DNA of 49,146 nt from a virus, in IMG/VR virus record IMGVR_UViG_3300025131_006800, positions 1-49,146 of that record. One strand, 5' to 3'. A program made the translations under genes and the position numbers. The notes beneath the pieces were generated by a model that was not told where the DNA came from, searched no databases, and saw only the letters and a program-made list of their open reading frames with translations. This document shows positions 22,109 to 29,480 of this stretch, in pieces. The stretch's first letter is position 1. The number at the start of each line of letters is the position of its first letter.

Positions 22109-23671
22109 TTATTTTGTTAGAGTTGCCCGTTTATGCATTGCGGCTTTTAATTGATTATAAACAGTTTCTCTTGTCTCCGGATCAACTTTTGCTAATGCCT
22201 CTGCTATTTCTGGTTCTCTTAAGATGTGTTCTACATGTCTTTCAAGTTTATGTTCATCTCGTTCATCGATCCTCCACGTAGGACCTTCTGCTTTTTCTTT
22301 TTCTTCAAGTTCGTCTAACTCGCCTAATATGTCATCTACTATTTCGTCGGCGACAGATTCGCCTTCACCGGATGGTGCTATATCTTCTGCTTCTTCTTCT
22401 TTTGGCTCAGGTGTAGGTTCATCTTTTTCTTCAATCTCTGGCATCTCTTCAATAATGTCAGGCACTTGATCAGGTCTAACTTCTGTGCTACTGTCAGGCG
22501 TTGTTGGCCCGGGGAGTGGTCTATCTTCCATAATAGGTTGTTCAAATCCATCATCATATTCTTTCCTTCCTCTTGCCCAAACTATTGTCATATTTCCTGC
22601 AATTACAAGTAAAACGGCCAATGGATCAAAAACAAATATTAATGTTATTATAACACCTCTTACGGCAGAGTCAAGCATATTTTTTGCATCCTCACCATAA
22701 ATCATATCTGCAATATATTTTACCGGACCTACTTCTACTTCTAATTGTCTAAATTTACTTTCAAATTTTAATTTGTTAGTTCGTGCGTTGTCAGCAACTA
22801 CTTGTTCTTTCTCAATAAATCCTTCTAATTGAGCAACTTTAGCATCTACATCTTCTGTTTTTAATTGTGCTTGTGTTCTTAACCCTGCTATTCTTGCATT
22901 GATGTCTTCTATTTGTGATGCATATTTTTTATCTACTTCTGCAAAGTCTTTACGTAATCGCTCGTTTATTTTTCTAATCTTATCTCTTGCTACCCACGAA
23001 ACACCTCTATCTCTTTTACGTACTTTGTCTATTGCTATTTCTTTTTCAGACTTGCCTGTTTCTTCATCTATTTTACCTTCAGCTCTTTTATCTAATAATG
23101 CTAAATCATTTTTAGTACGTTCTGCATATTCTACTAATTTACTATCCTGTACTGCAACTTGTTCGTTGGCTATTGTTTTAAACTGGTCCTTTTCTTGTTT
23201 AATTCTTTCGTAAATTACATTTAATGCTTCTTGTTCAGTCTTAACTAAATTATCTACCCGAAAGTTTTCACCGCGATTAAGTCGTCCAATTTCTTCATTC
23301 CATCGTATAATCTTTGATTTAGCCCTCACTAACTTTTCTTCATATACATCTATTTGTGCGATAGACTCTTCAGTCATAGCACTTTGTTCAAGATGGGCCT
23401 TTGAGAGGTAACCAAAAATACCCATAGAAGTTATGAGCATTAATATAATAACTGATATTAAAAGGTATGATCTTATTAATTTGGGAATTCTAGGCCAGAA
23501 CTGATATAACCAACTTGCAGTAACAAGTTTTCCAACTTCTAATACTGTACCCATAATTGCTATGGATAAAGTCGCACCGCTGAAAATAGCCATTAGGCCT
23601 ACTATTGAATAGTAGGCCGCTGTTGCTGATATACATAGTGCCGTAAAAAGTACAAAGAGTGCAAAAATCAT
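22109..23671 (-). CDS. Large membrane protein with coiled coils, 520 aa
   Basis: The N-terminus has three predicted membrane spans (IFALFVLFTALCISATAAYY; a second span in GATLSIAIMGTVLEVGKLVT; LLISVIILMLITSMGIFGYL). Then come about 200 charged residues of likely coiled coil with a Lys/Glu pattern, one more span (VRGVIITLIFVFDPLAVLLV), and an acidic Pro/Glu-rich tail. The layout resembles large membrane proteins of unknown role in marine myoviruses. It might organise something at the host membrane during infection. No enzymatic motif is seen. Confidence 0.75.
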   Translation of the reverse strand: MIFALFVLFTALCISATAAYYSIVGLMAIFSGATLSIAIMGTVLEVGKLVTASWLYQFWPRIPKLIRSYLLISVIILMLITSMGIFGYLSKAHLEQSAMTEESIAQIDVYEEKLVRAKSKIIRWNEEIGRLNRGENFRVDNLVKTEQEALNVIYERIKQEKDQFKTIANEQVAVQDSKLVEYAERTKNDLALLDKRAEGKIDEETGKSEKEIAIDKVRKRDRGVSWVARDKIRKINERLRKDFAEVDKKYASQIEDINARIAGLRTQAQLKTEDVDAKVAQLEGFIEKEQVVADNARTNKLKFESKFRQLEVEVGPVKYIADMIYGEDAKNMLDSAVRGVIITLIFVFDPLAVLLVIAGNMTIVWARGRKEYDDGFEQPIMEDRPLPGPTTPDSSTEVRPDQVPDIIEEMPEIEEKDEPTPEPKEEEAEDIAPSGEGESVADEIVDDILGELDELEEKEKAEGPTWRIDERDEHKLERHVEHILREPEIAEALAKVDPETRETVYNQLKAAMHKRATLTK

Positions 23672-23677
23672 GTATAA

Positions 23678-24253
23678 TTAGACTACTGCTGTCACTGCGA
23701 TATTAGCATTACCGCCGACTGCCTCGATATTTGTAATTGTATCGACGGCCGCGGCTGCGACGCTCTCAATCTTGTGTTGATGTCCTTGTCCAGTTCGAAC
23801 TGATATATTTGCGTATGTCATTCTGTTTGATGTTCTAGCGGTTGCCATTGCGGTTGCCACTGCACGTTTAACTGCCGGGATATCGGTAAGATATGCACTT
23901 CCGTCCCAAAATTTTGGTTGGCCACTAAATTCTGCCGTAATATCTAAAGCAGTGGCTACACCGTTGGTATGTGTTATAGTTGCTCCTGTTGCAAAATAAC
24001 ATTCAATTAGATTAGCATTACAAGAACCTAATTGTTCTATGATCTGCTTCCAACGCATATTTCCACGTTCTACTGCGAGTTGTTTATTTTCTGTATTCAT
24101 TGCAGTTCCTGCTTCTTCTAACTGTTGGGAACTTTGATGAAATACAGTACCTTCGTTTGCACTTGGTGCTGACATTGCTGATAAGGCGATCTTATATCTT
24201 CGATCTACTTTTCCGCCTTGATGTTGTAATTGTTTAATGTATCCGTCGTTCAT
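23678..24253 (-). CDS. Probable virion protein, 191 aa
   Basis: The protein is Ala/Thr-rich with an early helical part (QSSQQLEEAGTAMNTENKQL) and a later part of short strands (GATITHTNGVATALDITAEF; GGNANIAVTAVV), a composition common in phage structural proteins. I do not recognise the family. A GATAAATA late-promoter-like octamer at 24277-24284 lies 23 bases before the ATG, but it overlaps the stop of the upstream gene. Confidence 0.6.
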   Translation of the reverse strand: MNDGYIKQLQHQGGKVDRRYKIALSAMSAPSANEGTVFHQSSQQLEEAGTAMNTENKQLAVERGNMRWKQIIEQLGSCNANLIECYFATGATITHTNGVATALDITAEFSGQPKFWDGSAYLTDIPAVKRAVATAMATARTSNRMTYANISVRTGQGHQHKIESVAAAAVDTITNIEAVGGNANIAVTAVV

Positions 24254-24275
24254 TTATTATCTCCGAACTTTTGTA

Positions 24276-24614
24276 TTATTTATCTGCAACGCCCAAGTGA
24301 GTCGTTGCAAATGGTTGGGTTATTAATAGTCCGTTTATATCTATGTATTTGTCTGTGCCTTTTTCTTTTGCGAATAATGTGCCAAAACTTCTACCCTGTT
24401 TACCTTTTTTGGAAAAAGCAATTTGGCACATTAAATCTTTGCCTTCAAGCGTTTTAGAAAGAAACTCTTTACCATCATCTGATTTATCTGGTAATATACT
24501 AACGCCGTATAGTTTAACTTTCTGAGTGATGCGAACATAAAAACCTAGGTCCAAGACCATATCTAGTTGATCGCCACTTATAATCTTGTAAAAAACTACT
24601 CTGTATTCGTACAC
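24276..24614 (-). CDS. Staphylococcal-nuclease-fold protein, catalytic site altered
   Basis: The pattern follows thermonuclease-fold proteins: YRVVFYKIISGDQLDMVLDL for the usual Y.v.vvDGDT..v.idlG, then ITQKVKLYGVSI where nucleases have RlyGiDaPE, and FGTLFAKEKG for GR.l. The essential Arg of RLyGi is Lys here, and DGDT is SGDQ, so it is probably not an active nuclease of the standard kind. The GTG at 24614, 8 bases after GGAGAG, is the start. It sits beside the lysis genes. Confidence 0.7.
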   Translation of the reverse strand: MYEYRVVFYKIISGDQLDMVLDLGFYVRITQKVKLYGVSILPDKSDDGKEFLSKTLEGKDLMCQIAFSKKGKQGRSFGTLFAKEKGTDKYIDINGLLITQPFATTHLGVADK

Positions 24615-24642
24615 TCATTGCTCTCCTGTTAATTCAACGTAT

Positions 24643-25242
24643 TTATTGATCCCACCTATAAAAAATATGTGTGTCAATATGTACGGTTTGTTTATAATCT
24701 CGTCGTTTCCCCCACCTAGGCACATCTATATAATCTGCATGGTAATGGGTTGCGCCTTCTGTAAAATCTATAATCATCATTGATCGCTTTAAAAAATACT
24801 TTGTTAAAGCAATCGAATAAACATATGCTTTAATATTCGCTGGCCTGTCATCTTTGCCATCGCAATACCAACTAAATTGACACATATCCCTATAAGGGAA
24901 ATATGCATCCTTGCGTTTTACATACCTATGTTTGCCCTCATGCACTACTCCACAAATCGTATTTGGAAATCTTTTGTCTGCCACTCTATTCATTGTAACT
25001 AAAATTACTGCTACTTTGCCCGCCAAACTTTCGTTGCGAGCTTCGTGGTAGATATTCATTGCCATGCATTTTATTTCCGCTGGAGTAAATGCTATAAACG
25101 TATTCCGATATTTTGGTTCCGAATGTTTTTTAATTGTCATTTCGGCTTTTGCTATTTTTATCTTTTCTGTGTTAGCCGCGATTGTCGTGCATCCTATAAA
25201 GATACAGGTCAAGGTGGCTATACAAAGTTTTCTAAAACTCAT
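24643..25242 (-). CDS. SleB-type cell-wall hydrolase (endolysin) with lipoprotein-like signal
   Basis: The catalytic region matches Hydrolase_2/SleB: CMAMNIYHEARNESLAGKVA, VTMNRVADKRFPNTICGVVH, and MCQFSWYCDGK. The family cuts peptidoglycan. The start ATG at 25242 follows AAAAAGGA. The N-terminus KLCIATLTCIFIGCTTIA is a signal sequence whose FIGC resembles a lipobox, so the protein may be exported and lipid-anchored, unlike classic cytoplasmic endolysins. It follows a likely holin gene across a terminator. Confidence 0.85.
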   Translation of the reverse strand: MSFRKLCIATLTCIFIGCTTIAANTEKIKIAKAEMTIKKHSEPKYRNTFIAFTPAEIKCMAMNIYHEARNESLAGKVAVILVTMNRVADKRFPNTICGVVHEGKHRYVKRKDAYFPYRDMCQFSWYCDGKDDRPANIKAYVYSIALTKYFLKRSMMIIDFTEGATHYHADYIDVPRWGKRRDYKQTVHIDTHIFYRWDQ

Positions 25243-25292
25243 ATATACTATCCTTTTTAATTTTTTACTACATTTATACAAGATAAGTTTTA

Positions 25293-25332
25293 AGGAAAAA
25301 CCCAGCCATGCCTTCATGGCTATAACTGGGTT
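25293..25332 (-). terminator. Rho-independent terminator
   Basis: On the minus strand, AACCCAG and AGCCATG pair with CATGGCT and GGGTT in a long bulged stem, followed by TTTTTCC. It ends the transcript carrying the tmRNA and the 75-residue membrane protein. Confidence 0.8.
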
Positions 25333-25347
25333 GGTTCTGTGTCCTTG

Positions 25348-25575
25348 TTACTTCTTGCTATAAATACCCCATAAAATCCAAAGGGCAATTAAGCCAACAA
25401 GTCCTTCACCACCTAATGCTTTCACGAATGCGATTACATTTCCCAGGATGTCGAAAGGAAGGAATACTACGTTCGCTCCAAAAATGATTTGAAGAACTAT
25501 ACCCATCATCAGAATCGATAATCCAACTTCTGTTAAACCTCGTATCCAAGCAGATACACTTTTGATAATATCCAT
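25348..25575 (-). CDS. Two-span membrane protein, holin-like, 75 aa
   Basis: The start ATG at 25575 follows AGGAG by 11 bases. There are two hydrophobic spans (GLSILMMGIVLQIIFGANVV and GGEGLVGLIALWILWGIY) with a short polar start and a KK end. The size, two spans and place just upstream of the SleB endolysin suit a holin. It is directly downstream of the tmRNA and shares its transcript and terminator. Without a family match, holin remains an inference. Confidence 0.6.
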   Translation of the reverse strand: MDIIKSVSAWIRGLTEVGLSILMMGIVLQIIFGANVVFLPFDILGNVIAFVKALGGEGLVGLIALWILWGIYSKK

Positions 25576-25596
25576 CTTATTTTTTCTCCTAAAATG

Positions 25597-25935
25597 AAAG
25601 GTTGATTCTGTTTCCAGGTTCAACCTTTAAAACCCACTAAATTATGCGGCTAACGCCATTGCATAATTAGGACTATACTCTGCATTGTTTGCAGTTATTG
25701 TTAATACAGTCTCTCCGATGCATCATTACGCTGTCGAAATCTATTTCGCCCCCATCAGCGAAATACAACATCTAAAATCCATATTAACCCTCCGGAGCCC
25801 AATAAAATTACAAAGGCCCAAAATAGGTTTTGATTGCTCATTGTTGTACCTCTCTGGTGGAGGCGGGCGGTATCGCACCGCCGTCCAAACGTCGTCAACA
25901 AAGTGTCATCGACCGTGTGTATATTTACCTGAATT
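25597..25935 (-). ncRNA. ssrA: Permuted two-piece tmRNA (alphaproteobacterial type)
   Basis: The 3' (acceptor) half comes first. It has a T-arm GGCGG-TGCGATA-CCGCC and ends CGCCTCCACCA at 25855. The coding half starts GGGGGCGAAATAGATTTCGA at 25753. The 5' GGGGGCG pairs with CGCCUCC, leaving the G3-U70 pair used by alanyl-tRNA synthetase. The tag frame, GCA at 25692 to TAA at 25642, reads ANNAEYSPNYAMALAA. Outer ends are approximate; a hairpin (25597-25605 with 25620-25628) may mark the coding end. tmRNA frees stalled ribosomes and marks their products for proteolysis. Confidence 0.92.
25755..25841 (-). CDS. 28-residue membrane peptide encoded inside the tmRNA intervening segment
   Basis: Between the CCA end (25855) and the first G of the coding piece (25753) lies a frame with GAGAGG, 6 bases, then ATG at 25841. 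It encodes a polar start MSNQN, one hydrophobic span (LFWAFVILLGSGGLIWILDV) and VFR, ending in TGA at 25755, one base before the coding piece. It fills the segment normally removed in two-piece tmRNA. The ribosome site and exact fit support it, but at 28 codons chance cannot be excluded. Confidence 0.55.
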   Translation of the reverse strand: MSNQNLFWAFVILLGSGGLIWILDVVFR

Positions 25936-26364
25936 TCAGGTAGATTCCCCGGAATTACACCGAGGTGCGTGGATCTCAACTAGGTAAGATTCACGTTTTT
26001 CTAGCACTTTTTTACTAGTAAAATTAGCACACGGGGTAAATATAACCTCCACGTCATCTAATGTATCCTTGGTAAAAAATATGTGCCTAAACTCATCCCA
26101 ACTTTTAGTTTGTCTTGTTCCGTGTTTAGTAATGCCTAACAACTTTCTTGCATGTTGTCGTAATCTTTGTGGTGTTCCAGCATTATAACTGGTATTATCA
26201 CTTGCATTAATTCCGATATAAAAAATGCCAAAACTTGGCGAACTTAGCATATAAATGCCTTGAGAACGAATCTCTTTTGGTGAATCTTTCCGTGTTCTGA
26301 CACTAAAACTGTTATCTTTTGGTATAAAATCTAGAATTTTTTTTAAAGGAAATTTATACTGCAT
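25936..26364 (-). CDS. GIY-YIG nuclease-family protein
   Basis: The domain is clear: QGIYMLSSPSFGIFYIGINA has GIY and YIG, then QRLRQHARKLLG with the conserved Arg, and EKRESYLVEIHAPRCNSG with the metal-binding Glu and final Asn. The family cuts DNA (homing endonucleases, UvrC, Slx1). At 142 residues it holds little beyond the domain. The ATG at 26364 is 7 bases after a perfect -10 box, so its mRNA may have no leader. It ends at the start of the tmRNA acceptor piece. Confidence 0.85.
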   Translation of the reverse strand: MQYKFPLKKILDFIPKDNSFSVRTRKDSPKEIRSQGIYMLSSPSFGIFYIGINASDNTSYNAGTPQRLRQHARKLLGITKHGTRQTKSWDEFRHIFFTKDTLDDVEVIFTPCANFTSKKVLEKRESYLVEIHAPRCNSGEST

Positions 26365-26371
26365 AAACTGT

Positions 26372-26401
26372 ATTATAACATAGATGTTACAAAAAAGTCA
26401 A
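26372..26401 (-). promoter_or_regulatory. Sigma70-like promoter for GIY-YIG gene and tmRNA
   Basis: On the minus strand, TTGACT (26401-26396) and TATAAT (26377-26372) are 18 bases apart. The -35 box contains the stop codon of the SET-domain gene. Expected transcription start is at or next to the ATG at 26364. Confidence 0.75.
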
Positions 26402-26694
26402 GAGATTTTATATAACGTGTAGATCCAAGTTAATTCTTCGCCGGCTTTAATATCACGATTTGTTCGAATATACCAACCAGCACCATCTACTAAAGAATCC
26501 CAAAACTTCATACAATTAGGATTATTGGAATGATTACCAAACGCACCTAACGGAGTTCTTACTATATTTCCGTTAACAAAAAAATGGATTTGTCCTAACA
26601 TTTTACCTTCTGGAATGTCTTTGGTAGCAAATAAACCAAGACCATGAATTCCCGAATCTTTAATGGTTACTAATTCCGGAAGTGGATTATACAT
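26398..26694 (-). CDS. Minimal SET-domain protein (putative protein-lysine methyltransferase)
   Basis: The 98 residues show the SET order: IKDSGIHGLGLFATKDIPEG, then AFGNHSNNPNCMKFW (the NHS..PNC SAM-site motif), then WYIRTNRDIKAGEELTWIYT (the GEELT.dY motif with catalytic Tyr). There is little room for the usual insert between the halves, so it is about the size of the smallest known viral SET enzymes. It would methylate lysines in host or phage protein. It lies between the fibre gene and the GIY-YIG promoter. Confidence 0.85.
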   Translation of the reverse strand: MYNPLPELVTIKDSGIHGLGLFATKDIPEGKMLGQIHFFVNGNIVRTPLGAFGNHSNNPNCMKFWDSLVDGAGWYIRTNRDIKAGEELTWIYTLYKIS

Positions 26695-26704
26695 TGAGGA
26701 TCCG

Positions 26705-28909
26705 TTATGCTTCCATTAGTTTAAAAAATACGGACCACTTCACGGACTGTCCTGTTTCACCGTAAAGCATAACTTTTAATTTGTGAGAGGATGTATCAGC
26801 AATAATATCTGCATTCCAATGAGTTGCTGAATTTTGGTATGTTGTTTTTGCATTTGAACCAACAATAGATAATGTACCAGCAGTATTATCGGCTACGCCT
26901 TCTACTTTAAATGCATTTTGTAATGTACCGCCTATTTGACGTCCGATAAAGCGAACATCAAAATACCATGCTTTATCACTAGCAGGTCCTATTTGAGCTC
27001 CGCCAAACACTATTTCTTCGCCAGTATTACCTGTTGTTGTGTGTGTAGCCGTATAAACTTGTCCGTCTGGATTTTGTGTTTGAGTTAAAGTCCAAGGTGC
27101 TCCGGTTGGAATTTCTATGTAATCAATTTGATCTACTAAACTTGCACCAGTACCTTGTTTAAGCCTTTTTAGTGTTACATCACCAGAAACATTGCTTTTA
27201 ATTAAACTAATAGCACCCGATGTTCCGGTATCACTAAATGAATGAGTAACAGTTTTCCAGTCCGTAGATCGAAACTCAAGAACACTTGTATCTGTATTAT
27301 AACGTAACGTACCGTTATTAGTTATTGTACGTTGTGCATCAGTTCCACTAGGAATAACTAACCCGCCTGTTCCTGGTATCCATGTATTATCTGTAAGACC
27401 AATAGTTGGATTACCGGCAGTACCGTCGCCTTGATTAATTGTAATTTCATTTGGTGTTCCGGTTAACGTTCGATATAATGGAGTATCGCCGGATCTTGCA
27501 AGTATACCTGTACCTGATGTAGAACTTAAATTTTCAATCCATGTTGTTGGTATAATGCTAGTTACTGTCCAAGCACCATTAAGATATACATATAATGTCA
27601 AGTTATCTTCACGTAATGCTAATGCACCTTCTAGTACTGTTAATGCTTCTAAACCTGCTTGTGAAGAAACAACAATTACGTTTGCAGTAGAACTACCCGA
27701 ACCTCCTCCGCTACTTGATCCGCCACCACTGCTTGAACCTCCGCCTGGTGATGTTGATGCACCCGAATCTTCGCCACCTGCGGCAGTAGTTTCACCAATA
27801 CTGCCTGTTGCACCTGGTGCAGTTTGTGATACAACGGTTGTACCTGACGTTGGCGTTGCTTCGCCATGTAATGTAGATGTTGAGTAGCCTGTTATATTAC
27901 CACAATAATCATATATGGCTGTTTTATCTTGTATTAGTGCATCATAGTTATTACCTTTTTTAAGTAATGCAATCATTTCGGGTTCTACAAGAACTTCAAA
28001 AATATTATTAAACTCTTGCCCTGCCATGCTTGTACCTGCGGCACCAGTAACAGGATAACCTCCTAGTTTATCAAATGTTGCAGATAAGTTACCAGCAACA
28101 TTTGTTGCATCTTTTACTCCACCTTTAAATGAAGTTCCAATTCCTTGTGACCTTGGTAATCCTAAAGAAGCACTACATTCGCCTCCATGTAAACTACTTC
28201 CGCCATTACTATATGCACCATTTAGTAATCCTTCTAAACTAATTAAACTTTCTAAACTACTAATATTAGAATTAACACTTGATATTAACGAATCTAAACT
28301 TGGTGTCGCAAAACTACCATCTAGGATAGCCGTCATGTTATCGCTTATTGATTTTAAAGCACCACTATTTAAACTAGAAAAATTAAACTTACCATCGAGT
28401 CCTACACAGGCACACATATTATCAGGACCTATTGCTCCAATAGCATTTATTATATCTGCACCTTTTCCTAAGAATGATCCAAATGCACCTTCAAGCATGT
28501 TAGGAATACTTTTTGGATTTACTGGATCGGCACAAAAGTTAATCATGCTACCAATTGCGGCAACTTCACTTATAACACCATTGAGATTTTTAAGTACACT
28601 ATCAATGCCCGTATGGTCATTAAACGAATCCATAGAATCACGTAATGATTCTAAAACATCTTTTAATTCACCTTGTAATGGATTTTTTAATAGTTCGTCT
28701 AATGCAACCGTTAGACAAATTTGGAGGTTAGGTAAGAGTAAGCCTTGTCCTGCGAGCAAGGCACATATCATATCTTTTAAATTGTAACTATATTCGGCTT
28801 GTACACCAATTAAGTCAGAATCACCGAGTAAATTTGTAGTATTGTTTACTGTCGGGGATATATAATCATTAAATGATGATAGTCCGTTACTAAAGTCGTC
28901 GAATGCCAT
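26705..28909 (-). CDS. Large tail/fibre structural protein, 734 aa
   Basis: Residues 1-330 are helical with a few cysteines. A Gly/Ser linker (GGGSSSGGGSSSGGGSGSS, around residue 400) follows. The C-terminal half is Thr/Gly/Asn-rich and beta-like (GTGGLVIPSGTDAQRTITNN; TTDW.TVTHSF), as in fibre or adhesin parts. Position next to a PAAR tip protein and class II fibre-like genes supports a tail or baseplate role. I cannot match it to a T4 gene. The linker is unusual for a phage protein. Confidence 0.7.
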   Translation of the reverse strand: MAFDDFSNGLSSFNDYISPTVNNTTNLLGDSDLIGVQAEYSYNLKDMICALLAGQGLLLPNLQICLTVALDELLKNPLQGELKDVLESLRDSMDSFNDHTGIDSVLKNLNGVISEVAAIGSMINFCADPVNPKSIPNMLEGAFGSFLGKGADIINAIGAIGPDNMCACVGLDGKFNFSSLNSGALKSISDNMTAILDGSFATPSLDSLISSVNSNISSLESLISLEGLLNGAYSNGGSSLHGGECSASLGLPRSQGIGTSFKGGVKDATNVAGNLSATFDKLGGYPVTGAAGTSMAGQEFNNIFEVLVEPEMIALLKKGNNYDALIQDKTAIYDYCGNITGYSTSTLHGEATPTSGTTVVSQTAPGATGSIGETTAAGGEDSGASTSPGGGSSSGGGSSSGGGSGSSTANVIVVSSQAGLEALTVLEGALALREDNLTLYVYLNGAWTVTSIIPTTWIENLSSTSGTGILARSGDTPLYRTLTGTPNEITINQGDGTAGNPTIGLTDNTWIPGTGGLVIPSGTDAQRTITNNGTLRYNTDTSVLEFRSTDWKTVTHSFSDTGTSGAISLIKSNVSGDVTLKRLKQGTGASLVDQIDYIEIPTGAPWTLTQTQNPDGQVYTATHTTTGNTGEEIVFGGAQIGPASDKAWYFDVRFIGRQIGGTLQNAFKVEGVADNTAGTLSIVGSNAKTTYQNSATHWNADIIADTSSHKLKVMLYGETGQSVKWSVFFKLMEA

Positions 28910-28914
28910 TCATG

Positions 28915-29205
28915 TTACCCGTCTGCAAATACATCTGGGCTTCCATCAATACGTACATGACCACAAGAATCAGGATCTCCTTGCCTATTAACAGGAATAT
29001 TGTTTGCAAAAACAGTTCCACTTCCGCTTGTAGTTTTCCATACCTTGTCCTTGTGTGGATAAGTCCACGGATAATGAAATGTTCCCATACTACCATCAAC
29101 TGCTACTTCTAAATTATTAGCAAAAACAGTTGCTTGAGGTATTAAATCTATTATACCCGGAGGCGTTGCATTATTTTTATCTGATTTTCGTTGTACTTGT
29201 GGCAT
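28915..29205 (-). CDS. PAAR-repeat tail-tip protein
   Basis: Two similar halves, DLIPQATVFANNLEVAVDGS and GSGTVFANNIPVNRQGDPDS followed by CGHVRIDGSPDVFADG, match the PAAR pattern (g.p..V.vng.p.ar.gD....CG....G...V..ng). PAAR proteins cap the membrane-piercing spike of contractile tails (T4 gp5.4). Its 96 residues are the usual size. It abuts the upstream gene at one base. Confidence 0.85.
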   Translation of the reverse strand: MPQVQRKSDKNNATPPGIIDLIPQATVFANNLEVAVDGSMGTFHYPWTYPHKDKVWKTTSGSGTVFANNIPVNRQGDPDSCGHVRIDGSPDVFADG

Positions 29206-29480
29206 TAGAGCACTATCCCAGTTGTTGCTTCAATATATTTATCGGCTAATTCTTTAACCGCCGGAGCCATTGCAACAATTTGATCTTTGTTAATCCAAAC
29301 TTTACTATTATCGCCTGTTGCAGGCCATTTAACCATTGCTACACCTTGCGTTGTTCCTTGCAAAGTCATTGAATTTTTTATATACTGAGCTCCATCTTCT
29401 GTAGACAGGCGGCCTATAACTTCATTGCCGCCTGCTAAACTTATAGACATTACTTGATCTTTGTCTTTACTTACTAGCAT
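29205..29480 (-). CDS. Hypothetical protein, 91 aa (LSm-like beta fold?)
   Basis: The segment MSISLAGGNEVIGRLSTEDG, then YIKNSMTLQG and VWINKDQIVAMAP, resembles the strand order of Sm-like proteins (l.gG..v.G.l...d...y.l.np ... I....I). This is a weak visual match. The ATG at 29480 overlaps the end of the reductase gene; a Met at 29450 is an alternative start. A similar small gene next to tail genes is seen in other marine myoviruses as far as I recall. Confidence 0.6.
   Translation of the reverse strand: MLVSKDKDQVMSISLAGGNEVIGRLSTEDGAQYIKNSMTLQGTTQGVAMVKWPATGDNSKVWINKDQIVAMAPAVKELADKYIEATTGIVL

Noticed and set aside
24277-24284. GATAAATA as a late promoter for 23678-24253
   Set aside because: It coincides with the codons for the end of the upstream protein (Asp-Lys-stop), so chance is likely; not listed as a feature.
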